Source: Dissulfuribacter thermophilus (lineage in GTDB: Bacteria > Desulfobacterota > Dissulfuribacteria > Dissulfuribacterales > Dissulfuribacteraceae). From it: 64,000 nt of DNA. This document shows positions 1-8,644 of this stretch, piece by piece. A program made the translations under genes and the position numbers. The DNA is taken from positions 1-64,000 of the forward strand of contig NZ_MAGO01000001.1 of the NCBI RefSeq assembly GCF_001687335.1, read 5' to 3'. Each line of letters begins with the position of its first letter. Position 1 is the stretch's first letter. The notes beneath the pieces are model-generated. The model saw only the letters and a program-made list of their open reading frames with translations, was not told the origin of the DNA and ran no database searches.

Positions 1-3000
1 CATTTCCATCTTTTTCAAACCATCTTCGATCATAGTGGGCCATGAGGCCTGTTTTAACCAGGTTCTAATTGATTCAATATCAAGATCTCTGATAAATGGT
101 CTGATTTCCTCTTTTATCTCCAGAAGTTCTTGTATTGCCACTCGCTCCTTGTAGCCCAGGTAATTGCATTCCTTGCATCCGCTTTGAGATCGTTTAGATA
201 TTGTTTTAGGTCTATAAGAAAATTTTCCCATCCATTCTTTTTCAATATCTTCCATATCGTGAATTCCAGTCCTAGCACAAGCAGGACACAGACGTCTAAA
301 AAGCTTTTGGGCCATTACACACAAAAGGGCCTCTGAAAGGTCAAGGCCAGTCACCCCCATATGACTCAGCCTAACCAATGCCTCTAGAGCACTTCCAGTG
401 TGAAGTGTCGATAGGACTAGATGCCCTGTTAAAGCTGCCCTAACTGCAGTCTTTGCAGTTTCAGGATCCCGTATCTCTCCCACAAAAATGACATCTGGAT
501 CTGCCCTCAAAAAGGCCTTAAGCGCCTCTGAAAATCCAAAAGCCCTCGATGGCTGAATCTGAATCTGGCTAATCCCATCTTGTACTATCTCAACAGGATC
601 TTCTGCAGCCCAGATCTTCAAGGTAGAATCCTTTTTGATAAACTCAATAGAGGCATGAATTGTGGTGGTCTTGCCCGAACCGGTTGGTCCAGAAACTATT
701 ATCAGGCCACTAGTCTTCTTTAAAAGCTTCTTCCATAAAGCTAAATTCTTTTCGGAAAGCATAAGATCATCTAAACCAATAACTGCTTCCCTCTTTAGTA
801 TCCTTAAAACCACATCTTCAAATCCGTCTCCTCTGGGTAGCGTGACAATGCGGACATCTACAGGCATCCCCTTGTAGCGAAACCGTAGGCGCCCATCCTG
901 GGCAATCCTCTTTTCCGCTATATCAAGGCCTGAAATAATCTTATATCTGGCAACAAGCGGTCTAAAATACTTCTTCTTTATACTTAGTTGTGGCCTCATC
1001 TGGCCATCAATCCTAAACCGCACTCTGCCCCTTTGCCTTACAGGCTGAAACTCCACGTGTATATCCGATGCCCCAAGTCTCAAGGCGTCTAAAAGGATCT
1101 TCTGGGCAAGCCGAACCACAATATTGTCTTCAGATGAAACTTGCTCAGTGCCGTCATGTATTGGAAAGTTTGTATCTGAATCTGGTTCAGATACTGCTCG
1201 AATGGATTCGAGTTCAGAAGGACGGAGGAGTTCTTCCTTTCCGCCACCTTCAAAGCAACTTTCTATAAAACGTAATATTTCCGATGGAAGGGCTATCTTG
1301 ATTTTTAGTTTTCTGTGGGGGAAAAGGCCAGTTAAAAGACTAGATATATCCTGAGTAATTGGATCAGAGACGGCTATTTGGACTTCATCTCCCTCACTAG
1401 ATATGGGGACGACAAAGTGTTTTTTTAAAAACTTTGGATTTAAACGTCTAAAGTCCCCTTTCAGCCCTCTGGGATAATGGGAAGTCAGTGTTATGAATTC
1501 AAGCCCTGTCACCTTGGAAATCGCCTTTGATACCGTTCTTTGATCAATGCCATATTCCTTATTGAGGACTATGGTAATTGGAACACCCAGTTTGAAACTC
1601 GTCTTTAATGCGTGGTCATAACAGAACTGATCGATTAATCCTTGTCCCGTAAGCACCTGTCTTAATCTATCTTTGCGATCCCTTTCCTCAACAATTAATT
1701 TTATGTCATAGATGGCCTTTATCACATCAGAACCAAGGTCTTCTACCAGACTTAAGGTGTGACGAGAAAAACCATGCCTTTCTTCCTCAGAAAATAACAA
1801 GATGGCCCCTGGGCCCCTATCTGCTCTCTTTTCAAAAGGTGCTATAAGAATCGATCTCTTTGAAAGTATAGGGTAAATTAAAGACGCAAGCTCAGGGGGG
1901 ATAAACGAATAGTATTTCTTTAAATCTTCAATTGTATTCAATAGGATATTCTTCCTGAGCAAAAAGAATAGTTTCTTTGCTTCATCTTTTCTAAAATCCT
2001 CGTATGCACCTGATTTAAATTCTTTGGAGTCCAAAATATCATTTATATTGGTCAAAATTAATATGGTATTGGCAGAAAAAAGCCGTCTAAGATGCGGAAT
2101 AGCTGACATCTTTAGTTCTGCAAAAGACCTTGAAGTAAAAAGCCTCTTGGCTACCTCAAGAAGAATGGTCCTATTTTGAGTGAGAATCTCATAATTCTTA
2201 TTAATGCCTTCATTATATGGATGGTCCTTTGAGCCATAGTGATATTCTAGAAATCTATGGAATCCACCTGCACCTTCAAGCCGTGGTGCCAGCACAGAAT
2301 CATAGAACTCTAAAATATTTAAAAGCAGGTCCTGATAACTTAAAAATTTTGGGGCCCCTTTTTTTTCAAGGAATTCTCGTGATTCGTACTCATAAGCAGC
2401 TTCAAGCTCCTCCCAAAGATGCCCAAGTGAGGCCAAAATGTCTGGATGAGCGGCCTGAGAGAGCAGATCTGCTGAGGATACAATCCCGGAAACGATCATA
2501 TCTTCAGGCCTTGCTGGCCTGAACTCTGGTGCATCTCCGTAAAGTGCTGTTGAAGCAATTGAGAAGATTACAGAACTAATGAGTGGTTGATCGGCATTGA
2601 TGCTTTTTAAATATGAGGAAACAAAATCGATTCCACGTTGTATATGCCTAAAGGTCAAGGCCCCTTCTTTTAAGGGACGTTCCTCCTCTCCCCTTCTCAA
2701 AAAGCCAATATCGTGAAGGAGACTTGAGATGAAGACTGCAATGCGTGATTCACTGTCTATGGAAAACTCGCCGCTTTTTAAAAGCCCGTCTAATATTCGA
2801 CCTGCTGTTTGCGCTGTAAAAATAGCATGATCAAAATTGGAATACGGGGCCTCACACGGCAAAAACCCTTCCTTTTCACCACGGAAAAATGCCCTCACAT
2901 CGTTGAGTATCCCCTTTGCGAAGGCACATTCGTTCTCTTCCAAATGGTATAAACAAAGGAGTTCCTTTTGATCCAACCTATGGATTTTATTGAAATTATC

Positions 3001-3006
3001 AAACAT
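1..3006 (-). CDS. PilB/GspE-family ATPase with N-terminal HD domain (3' end outside window)
   Basis: This frame is open from the start to base 1 and continues past the left edge; 1002 codons are visible. It encodes a type IV pilus/type II secretion assembly ATPase. Walker A GPTGSGKTTT lies near residue 773, the Walker B region DPDVIFVGE near 840, and a tetracysteine zinc element (CPAC ... CKEC) follows. An MshEN-like N-terminal domain precedes the ATPase. Unusually, the first ~160 residues look like an HD phosphohydrolase domain (H60, H98-D99, H121, then an Asp in SSADLL), followed by a GAF-like stretch. The start at 3006 is chosen because AAAGGA sits 7 nt upstream; an earlier ATG at 3033 lacks a ribosome site. 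The ATPase call is firm; the HD call rests on motif spacing and the GAF call is weak. A second paralogue lies at the right edge. Confidence 0.9.
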   Translation of the reverse strand, partial: MFDNFNKIHRLDQKELLCLYHLEENECAFAKGILNDVRAFFRGEKEGFLPCEAPYSNFDHAIFTAQTAGRILDGLLKSGEFSIDSESRIAVFISSLLHDIGFLRRGEEERPLKEGALTFRHIQRGIDFVSSYLKSINADQPLISSVIFSIASTALYGDAPEFRPARPEDMIVSGIVSSADLLSQAAHPDILASLGHLWEELEAAYEYESREFLEKKGAPKFLSYQDLLLNILEFYDSVLAPRLEGAGGFHRFLEYHYGSKDHPYNEGINKNYEILTQNRTILLEVAKRLFTSRSFAELKMSAIPHLRRLFSANTILILTNINDILDSKEFKSGAYEDFRKDEAKKLFFLLRKNILLNTIEDLKKYYSFIPPELASLIYPILSKRSILIAPFEKRADRGPGAILLFSEEERHGFSRHTLSLVEDLGSDVIKAIYDIKLIVEERDRKDRLRQVLTGQGLIDQFCYDHALKTSFKLGVPITIVLNKEYGIDQRTVSKAISKVTGLEFITLTSHYPRGLKGDFRRLNPKFLKKHFVVPISSEGDEVQIAVSDPITQDISSLLTGLFPHRKLKIKIALPSEILRFIESCFEGGGKEELLRPSELESIRAVSEPDSDTNFPIHDGTEQVSSEDNIVVRLAQKILLDALRLGASDIHVEFQPVRQRGRVRFRIDGQMRPQLSIKKKYFRPLVARYKIISGLDIAEKRIAQDGRLRFRYKGMPVDVRIVTLPRGDGFEDVVLRILKREAVIGLDDLMLSEKNLALWKKLLKKTSGLIIVSGPTGSGKTTTIHASIEFIKKDSTLKIWAAEDPVEIVQDGISQIQIQPSRAFGFSEALKAFLRADPDVIFVGEIRDPETAKTAVRAALTGHLVLSTLHTGSALEALVRLSHMGVTGLDLSEALLCVMAQKLFRRLCPACARTGIHDMEDIEKEWMGKFSYRPKTISKRSQSGCKECNYLGYKERVAIQELLEIKEEIRPFIRDLDIESIRTWLKQASWPTMIEDGLKKMEM

Positions 3007-3029
3007 TATCAAATCCTTTATCAAAAGTC

Positions 3030-3631
3030 TCATAACAAGACTTTGACTGGATGTAGCCCGACACCCTCTATCCCGTCTCTGAACAGATTAGGGACTGCCT
3101 TTCTCAAGATGTTTAAAGCACCGTTGATGCCTGAACCCACTCGATATGCTTCCTCGCTCCTGCTTAGATCCCTTTCAAGGTCTTGATGAAAACCTGTCTG
3201 GCACTATAGTTGAGCTAGGTGTAGAGATTCTTGGACTTCCAGCACAAAGCATCTATGACAATCCAATTAGGATTGGATTTCACCATGTAGTAAGTACTAC
3301 ACGCTCCATCTTTTGCCCAAATTTTTCAATATCCTGCAGGGCTCTTTGGGGTTCTCAAATGAAATCTCACTGACTACGTCCTGGTAAATCGGGTTGATTT
3401 TGCAGCTGTTTTGAAAGCAGAATTGTTTGAGAACGTGAACTTGGTTTTCAAGGCTTTTTTCTGCGTGCGGATGGGAACACCAGCAATAAATAACCGTCTG
3501 TCGCTAAAGATCTATGCATAATTATAATGATCGTTAGACATCTTAGTTGCCTTGATATAACTCTTTTTGACATACTGTCCGATGGTCAGTCCCGCTATTC
3601 CCAGTAATTTTCCAATTTAACTCGCTTTCAT
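3030..3631 (-). pseudogene. Decayed IS607-family element: tnpA remnant followed by tnpB 3' end
   Basis: Reading the minus strand from ATG at 3631 gives a broken IS607-type serine recombinase. First comes a MerR-like DNA-binding part (MKAS-stop-IGKLLGIAGLTIGQYVKK ... NDHYNYA-stop). After a frame change comes a catalytic-domain remnant (VIYCWCSHPHAEKSLENQV, then IYQDVVSEISFE), normally VIYxRVSSxxQKxDLExQ. Downstream, a piece reading GINGALNILRKAVPNLF and ending at 3030-3032 matches the C-terminus of TnpB, where RDxNGAxNILRK is typical. Most of tnpB is missing. Several stops and frameshifts mean it cannot be functional. This assignment comes from motif recognition only; the central part (about 3190-3290) is not recognisable. 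Confidence 0.7.
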
Positions 3632-3736
3632 ACTTAAAGCATAAATATGTTTTAATAAAAATAAAGAGATAGTTTTAATGTTTTAAGCTTTTAAATTAAA
3701 CATATTGCCCGTAAGCACCATTGTCCAAACAGTGCC
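3632..3736. other. Short AT-rich gap
   Basis: Very AT-rich stretch between the IS607 remnant and the 3' end of the chemoreceptor gene. No gene, repeat or clear terminator is visible. Confidence 0.4.
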
Positions 3737-5296
3737 CTAAACCCTGAATTTGCGAACATCTTCTTCAAATTCACGGGCAAGCTGAAGAAGCTTCTTTATA
3801 TTTTCAAGATTTTGTCTTGCACCCTCCACTGCACTCCTAGCGGCTTCAGCGGCGACTTTTGCCTCCTCTACGAGATTTTGTGCCCCCTGATTCTGTTCAT
3901 CAACCTTTGAGGCAATATCGGTAATGACTGCGGTCTGTTCCTCAACTGCAGCAGCTATAGCACTTATCAACTCATTTATTTGACCTACTATCTCTATAAT
4001 CTCTCCTGTAATATCTATAGCTGCCTGACTCTCTGTTTGAATGGCCCTTATCTTATTGGTTATTTCTTCAGTTGAATCCGCAGTCTGACGGGCAAGCTCC
4101 TTTACCTCGTTGGCAACTACAGCAAATCCTTTTCCTGCCTCACCGGCCCTAGCAGCCTCTATGGTGGCATTAAGAGCCAATAAATTCGTCTGCTCTGCAA
4201 TATCGCCTATGAGCTTAATAATCCCCTGAATGTCTTCAGAAACTCTGCCAAGACGATTGATCGTATCCCCTGCTACCTGTGCTTTCTCCACGGCATTATT
4301 GACAATCTCATTGGCCCTTGTAGTACTCTGGCTGATCTCCTGGATCGCACTGGAGATCTCATTAATACTTTGCCCCTCCTCTATTATACTCTGGACAATA
4401 CCTTCACTTACCATAAGCATCTTGCCTGCCCTATCAGCTGCCAATTCTCCCCCATGGGCAGCATTTTCCGAATAGGCTTCAACTGTTGCTGCTTCTTTCT
4501 CTATGACCTTGGCTCCATCAGATATCTTTTTGAGTAGTGGCCTTAAATTGCGTAACATTCCATTTATTGCATGAGCTACCTCCCCTATCTCATCTCTACC
4601 CTTTATTTCAATATCTTTGCTGAAGTCACCTTGAGCCAGGTGATTAATGCCCTCTTTAAGAGTAAGCACAGGCTTTGTAATAGACCTTGCAATCCAAAGC
4701 CCAAATACCACTGCTGTAAATAACATTAAAAAGTTGAGTGTTATGGAAAGGGTCCGCGTAATTGATGCCCACTTCGATGCGGCCAAAATAGCATCCTCAG
4801 CACGCTTATCGTAAATTTTTTCTAATCTATCTAAAAGCTCAAATACCTTTTTTGAGGTCTTATTGATGTCTCTGTTATAAATATCAGTCATGGCATCGAA
4901 TACGTCGTCTACTTCAGCGCCGGGCCTAAAAAGGGCCTGCATTTTGTAAGCCCCTTGATGCATGTTTTCATGGATCGAACTCAATGAATTGAGGATTCTC
5001 TTTTCTTCTGGATCAGTGGCAGAGACTCGGTTTAAAAACTTGCCGAGTCTACACAATGATGGATTGACCTCTACCCTAGGCATCTTTTCATTTAAAATGG
5101 CTACCAATACATTTACCTTCCACCGTATGTGATCAGCAACGATTTGTTTCAATGTAAGTTGTTTCTCTACTGCATCATCGACTCTATGTTGAAGTACCTC
5201 CTGTTTCTGTTCTTGATACATTAGAATTATAAAATTCAGTATGTTAACCATTATGATCACAGAGAAGCCTACTGCAATCTTTTGCCATAACTTCAT
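3737..5296 (-). CDS. Methyl-accepting chemotaxis protein with CZB-like periplasmic sensor
   Basis: 519-residue chemoreceptor. TM1 is near residues 7-27 and TM2 near 182-203, followed by a HAMP domain (about 204-255) and a full signalling domain with the conserved hairpin tip [18 protein letters not shown], which contacts CheA/CheW. The periplasmic region holds a pattern like the chemoreceptor zinc-binding (CZB) domain: H56-x-x-W, C82-R-L-G-K-F, H109 and H113. In the known family one Cys and three His bind zinc, usually in a cytoplasmic C-terminal domain, so the position here is unusual. A strong GGAGGG site precedes the ATG. The ligand is unknown; no che genes are nearby. Confidence 0.92.
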   Translation of the reverse strand: MKLWQKIAVGFSVIIMVNILNFIILMYQEQKQEVLQHRVDDAVEKQLTLKQIVADHIRWKVNVLVAILNEKMPRVEVNPSLCRLGKFLNRVSATDPEEKRILNSLSSIHENMHQGAYKMQALFRPGAEVDDVFDAMTDIYNRDINKTSKKVFELLDRLEKIYDKRAEDAILAASKWASITRTLSITLNFLMLFTAVVFGLWIARSITKPVLTLKEGINHLAQGDFSKDIEIKGRDEIGEVAHAINGMLRNLRPLLKKISDGAKVIEKEAATVEAYSENAAHGGELAADRAGKMLMVSEGIVQSIIEEGQSINEISSAIQEISQSTTRANEIVNNAVEKAQVAGDTINRLGRVSEDIQGIIKLIGDIAEQTNLLALNATIEAARAGEAGKGFAVVANEVKELARQTADSTEEITNKIRAIQTESQAAIDITGEIIEIVGQINELISAIAAAVEEQTAVITDIASKVDEQNQGAQNLVEEAKVAAEAARSAVEGARQNLENIKKLLQLAREFEEDVRKFRV

Positions 5297-5387
5297 TGAA
5301 CCCTCCGATAAATCGTGCCTTTATACCTTTATTAAGGCATCGGACAATTAAATTCTATACTTTAATCCTTTTTTCACATTTGCTAAA

Positions 5388-6377
5388 TTAACAATTTGGC
5401 TTAAGCACAGCGGCTCCTCTGATTTTACCCTCTTTTATCTCTGAAATAGCCAAATTTGCGTCTTTTAGATCATACACCTTTATCTGTGTCCTCACTGGAA
5501 CTTTTGGGGCAATGGCCAAAAACTCCGAAGCATCTTTACGGGTAAGGTTCGCAACAGACATGATCACCCTCTCGCCCCACAGAATGGAATAAGGAAATGA
5601 TGGAATATCACTCATATGGATTCCAGCACAAACAACTATGCCACCCTTTTTGACAGCTTTTAATGCTTGGGGGACCAAAGGACCAGAAGGAGCAAATATG
5701 ATGGCTGCATCAAGAGGAACGGGTGGAAGCTCATCTGATCCACCGCTCCACTTACATCCTAAATCTTTGGCAAAAGACTGCTTTTCAAGATCACCTGGAC
5801 GAGTGAAACAGTAGACATCGTGACCTTCAAAAACTGCGACCTGGGCAATGATATGTGCAGCGGCACCGAACCCATACAGGCCGAGGTTCTTTTTTCCCCT
5901 TACCATTGAATAGGACCGATATCCAATAAGCCCTGCACATAAAAGAGGAGCTGCATGTTCTGGGCAGTAGCCTTTGGGCATGTGGAAGGCGAAACTTTCA
6001 TGGGCAACAGTATATTCTGCAAAACCGCCTGGTCTTGAAAAACCAGTAAACTCAGGAGAGTCGCAGAGGTTTTCAAGGCCCCTATTGCAATATTCACATA
6101 CCCCGCAGGTCTTCCCAAGCCAAGGCACCCCCACTCTGTCCCCTTCCCTAAATTTTGTCACTCCATCACCACACTTTGTGACTATCCCGACAATTTCATG
6201 ACCCGGTATAACTGGATATGAGGGGGCAGTGAGATCTCCATCAACTATGTGTATGTCAGTCCTACATACCGCACACGCCTCTACCTTGATCAAGATCTCA
6301 CCTTTCCCAGGTACTGGGGTGGGTAGCTCTTTTTGAACCAACTCTCTATTAGGGGAATCTAGGACCATGGCTAACAT
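5388..6377 (-). CDS. Zinc-dependent alcohol dehydrogenase
   Basis: 329-residue medium-chain dehydrogenase/reductase that oxidises an alcohol or reduces an aldehyde with NAD(P). Catalytic zinc ligands are C38 and H60-E61 (CAVCRTD ... PGHE). The structural zinc loop has C91, C94, C97 and C105. The cofactor-binding Rossmann fold carries GLYGFGAAA near residue 170. The start at 6377 is preferred over an upstream in-frame ATG at 6488 because TAAGGAG lies 7 nt before it and the family begins at this point; the longer version would read into a repeat element. Substrate not predictable. It stands alone between the chemoreceptor and the tRNA. Confidence 0.93.
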   Translation of the reverse strand: MLAMVLDSPNRELVQKELPTPVPGKGEILIKVEACAVCRTDIHIVDGDLTAPSYPVIPGHEIVGIVTKCGDGVTKFREGDRVGVPWLGKTCGVCEYCNRGLENLCDSPEFTGFSRPGGFAEYTVAHESFAFHMPKGYCPEHAAPLLCAGLIGYRSYSMVRGKKNLGLYGFGAAAHIIAQVAVFEGHDVYCFTRPGDLEKQSFAKDLGCKWSGGSDELPPVPLDAAIIFAPSGPLVPQALKAVKKGGIVVCAGIHMSDIPSFPYSILWGERVIMSVANLTRKDASEFLAIAPKVPVRTQIKVYDLKDANLAISEIKEGKIRGAAVLKPNC

Positions 6378-6445
6378 GTTAATTCTCCTTATTGCACCAA
6401 CCTCTTTCAAAGTGTATATATTACATTCCTTATTTGACAAGCTAA

Positions 6446-6550
6446 ATTCCAAATTATGTATCTTAAATGCCTGAGAAGAAGTACCCAAGTACGTCTGCGT
6501 ACCCTCCGCCTTGCATCTTCGGCCAACTTGCGAGCTACATAATTTGGGAT
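6446..6550. repeat. Palindromic repeat family A, copy 1
   Basis: Bounded by 15-base inverted ends (ATTCCAAATTATGTA at 6446-6460 and its complement at 6536-6550, 14 of 15 matching). The interior CAAGTACGTCTGCGTACCCT and GCATCTTCGGCCAACTTGCG recur at about 53708-53761. It sits between the dehydrogenase start and the tRNA, and may hold or displace their promoters. Confidence 0.75.
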
Positions 6551-6566
6551 AATATTACCATTGAGT

Positions 6567-6642
6567 GGGGATGTAGCTCAGTTGGGAGAGCGCCACGTTC
6601 GCAACGTGGAGGCCGGGGGTTCGATCCCCCCCATCTCCACCA
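6567..6642 (+). tRNA. tRNA-Ala (anticodon CGC)
   Basis: Complete 76-nt cloverleaf with encoded CCA. The acceptor stem is GGGGATG/CATCTCC and contains the G3-U70 wobble pair that identifies alanine tRNAs. The anticodon stem is CCACG/CGTGG with loop TTCGCAA, giving anticodon CGC, which reads GCG. The T arm is GGGGG-TTCGATC-CCCCC. Discriminator base is A. Confidence 0.96.
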
Positions 6643-6677
6643 TTTCTTTGAAACCAGCTAATATCCAACCCCTATAG

Positions 6678-7733
6678 GTGTCGAGTTTTCCAACGATGGA
6701 TGATTATATACTTTTTTGGCATGACGGTGCGCTCGGAGACCTTTTAATCTCTGTCCCATGTATTCTTACAGTAAAAGAGTTAGAAAATAGTTTTAACTCC
6801 ACCCTGATAGCACGTGGGGAACAGGCTCGTCTCCTCACTCAATTGGGCGTGGTAAAAGACTTTATTCCCTCTAACTCTAGCTGTCTCTTATCATTGTTTA
6901 ATAATCAATCAAATGAAATTATCGAAGGAGCAAGGGCAGTAATCCTGTTTACAAGAAATCCGAATTCTGATCTATCAGCCACTTTAAAAAGATTAAAAGG
7001 AAGCAGTTTCAAAATTATAAATACAAATCCGTACACCTCAAATAATGGACCAAGGTCCCTGTATATTTATCAAATAGAACAGGCAAAGAGTCTCTATGGA
7101 ATAAAAGATGGAAGGACTATATTAAATAGAGTGCCTTGTGAACGATCCCCTTCAAACAGCATCATTATTCACCCTGGAAGTGGAGGCAAAAGAAAGTGTT
7201 GGCCTTCAGAAAAGTTTAGAGAACTGGCTCTTGCTCTTAAAAGACATTTCATTGACATTAGAATCAAAATGATAATCGGGCCAACTGAGGAAGAAAGAAT
7301 CCACGATTTCAGACCACTATTTGACATCACAGGTATAGAATTAATCAGGAATGCCGCTCTAATCGACATTTATAATGAACTAAAATCTTCACTCCTATAC
7401 ATAGGAAACGATTCCGGCATTTCGCATCTAGCAGCGTTCACCGGCATTCCAACAATCATCATATTTGGCCCTACTGATCCGGCTATTTGGGCACCACCGT
7501 ATCCATGGGTAAAGATAGTCTCACTTAGAAACGCACACAATCTGGGCCAAATGCAAGAAAAAGGACCCGAAAGGCTGTCCCCTGGACCTCAAACGCCTTA
7601 CCACCAAACAGATGGAACGCTATGTGAAGGCCCATGTCCCTTGGACTACTTTAATTGCCAGAATAGAGAATGCCTTTTAAACATCTCTGTAGAAGATGTG
7701 TTCAATGCGGCAATTAAAACCATTTCCATGTAG
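6678..7733 (+). CDS. Glycosyltransferase family 9 (ADP-heptose:LPS heptosyltransferase-like)
   Basis: 351-residue GT-B enzyme of family 9, which transfers heptose or a related sugar onto lipopolysaccharide core at the inner membrane. Typical features are the N-terminal HDGALGDLLIS segment, IIIHPGSGG near the start of the second domain, and GNDSGISHLAAFTGIPTIII followed by FGPTDPAIW. The donor sugar cannot be told. The C-terminus carries several Cys (CEGPCPLDYFNCQNREC), which may bind a metal. The GTG start at 6678 has only a weak ribosome site; ATG at 6696 is an alternative. The gene overlaps the convergent secreted protein by 20 bp. Confidence 0.88.
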   Translation: MSSFPTMDDYILFWHDGALGDLLISVPCILTVKELENSFNSTLIARGEQARLLTQLGVVKDFIPSNSSCLLSLFNNQSNEIIEGARAVILFTRNPNSDLSATLKRLKGSSFKIINTNPYTSNNGPRSLYIYQIEQAKSLYGIKDGRTILNRVPCERSPSNSIIIHPGSGGKRKCWPSEKFRELALALKRHFIDIRIKMIIGPTEEERIHDFRPLFDITGIELIRNAALIDIYNELKSSLLYIGNDSGISHLAAFTGIPTIIIFGPTDPAIWAPPYPWVKIVSLRNAHNLGQMQEKGPERLSPGPQTPYHQTDGTLCEGPCPLDYFNCQNRECLLNISVEDVFNAAIKTISM

Positions 7734-8586
7734 GAAGCCTTTTGCCGCGCTCATCAGGTTGCTCCACTTTAGCCTGCTCCCCACTTAGATGTCCTAGATC
7801 CTGTCTTGAAAATTCAGTTTCTTTTTTCTCAAATTCCTTCTTGGCCTTCTTTGTTTCTTTTTCTCTATGTTGTTCTAGCGCCATTAGCTCTTCAGGGGTA
7901 GGCACAGGAAGGTTTGACGTATAGGCAGGAAGGCCCTCAACATCTTTTGCCTTGGCTTTGTCTCTCCACTTAAACAGAGAAAAGATCCCCTCTGACTCTC
8001 TTAAATTTTTTTCGTCCTCAGGTGGCAGATCAGGCGAGAGCTCAATTTCCATCTCGCTAGGCCGACCTCTTTTCTCTACATGCAACTGAGATGATAATTC
8101 CATGGGCCTAGTCTCAACCTGCTTTTGAGAAGGCCCAGGGGGGATTGGGCCTTGGGAAAGATAGTCACGATCTGTCTCTAAATAGCCTACTATATCTTTT
8201 GAAAGCTCATCAATTGCCGTGATAAGACCGTCCTCACTTTCTACCTTCCTTTCAAACTCCCTCTCCACTGCCTCAGCATCCTTTTTTCCTAGCCTCCTCA
8301 AGACCAAATGGACCAGTAACTCTTTGTTCCCAACCTTTTTAAGATAGCCAGTTAGACTATATTCTGTCTCACTTGAAGTTTTTTCTGCCTTATAGGCCCT
8401 AATTCCAGCGCTTGACAGCCTTGAAAGCAAAATTTCTTGTATTCCCCTTGAAAGATAGGCCCTGTTAAGACCACCTTTCAAATCAATGGATTTGACCTCA
8501 ATTGAAGAGGCATAGGCCATTGATTGCGAATAGAGCCCCAACAAGAAAACTGCAAAAATAAACATCATCATTCTTTTTAACTTCAT
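7714..8586 (-). CDS. Secreted protein of unknown function
   Basis: 290 residues with a clear Sec signal peptide (MKLKRMMMFIFAVFLLGLYS, cleavage probably after AYA). The mature N-terminal half (about 28-150) looks folded, with alternating beta-like stretches such as YSLTGYLKKVGNKELLVHLVLRRLG; it recalls periplasmic domains that build curli/TolB-type accessory proteins, but I do not recognise a family. The C-terminal half is charged and low-complexity (ELSPDLPPEDEKN, KEFEKKETEFSRQ) and probably disordered. AGGAGG lies just before the ATG. It follows the sigma-54 activator gene on the same strand. Confidence 0.75.
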   Translation of the reverse strand: MKLKRMMMFIFAVFLLGLYSQSMAYASSIEVKSIDLKGGLNRAYLSRGIQEILLSRLSSAGIRAYKAEKTSSETEYSLTGYLKKVGNKELLVHLVLRRLGKKDAEAVEREFERKVESEDGLITAIDELSKDIVGYLETDRDYLSQGPIPPGPSQKQVETRPMELSSQLHVEKRGRPSEMEIELSPDLPPEDEKNLRESEGIFSLFKWRDKAKAKDVEGLPAYTSNLPVPTPEELMALEQHREKETKKAKKEFEKKETEFSRQDLGHLSGEQAKVEQPDERGKRLPTWKWF

Positions 8587-8644
8587 ATATGCCTCCTATG
8601 GCTGCGCAGAGCCTCTTAAACTCTCAAGAATGAAAAAACTACCC

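Noticed and set aside
2968-3373. Small plus-strand frames over the IS607 remnant
   Set aside because: They are opposite to recognisable TnpA/TnpB remnants and the 5' end of the ATPase and have no domain of their own.
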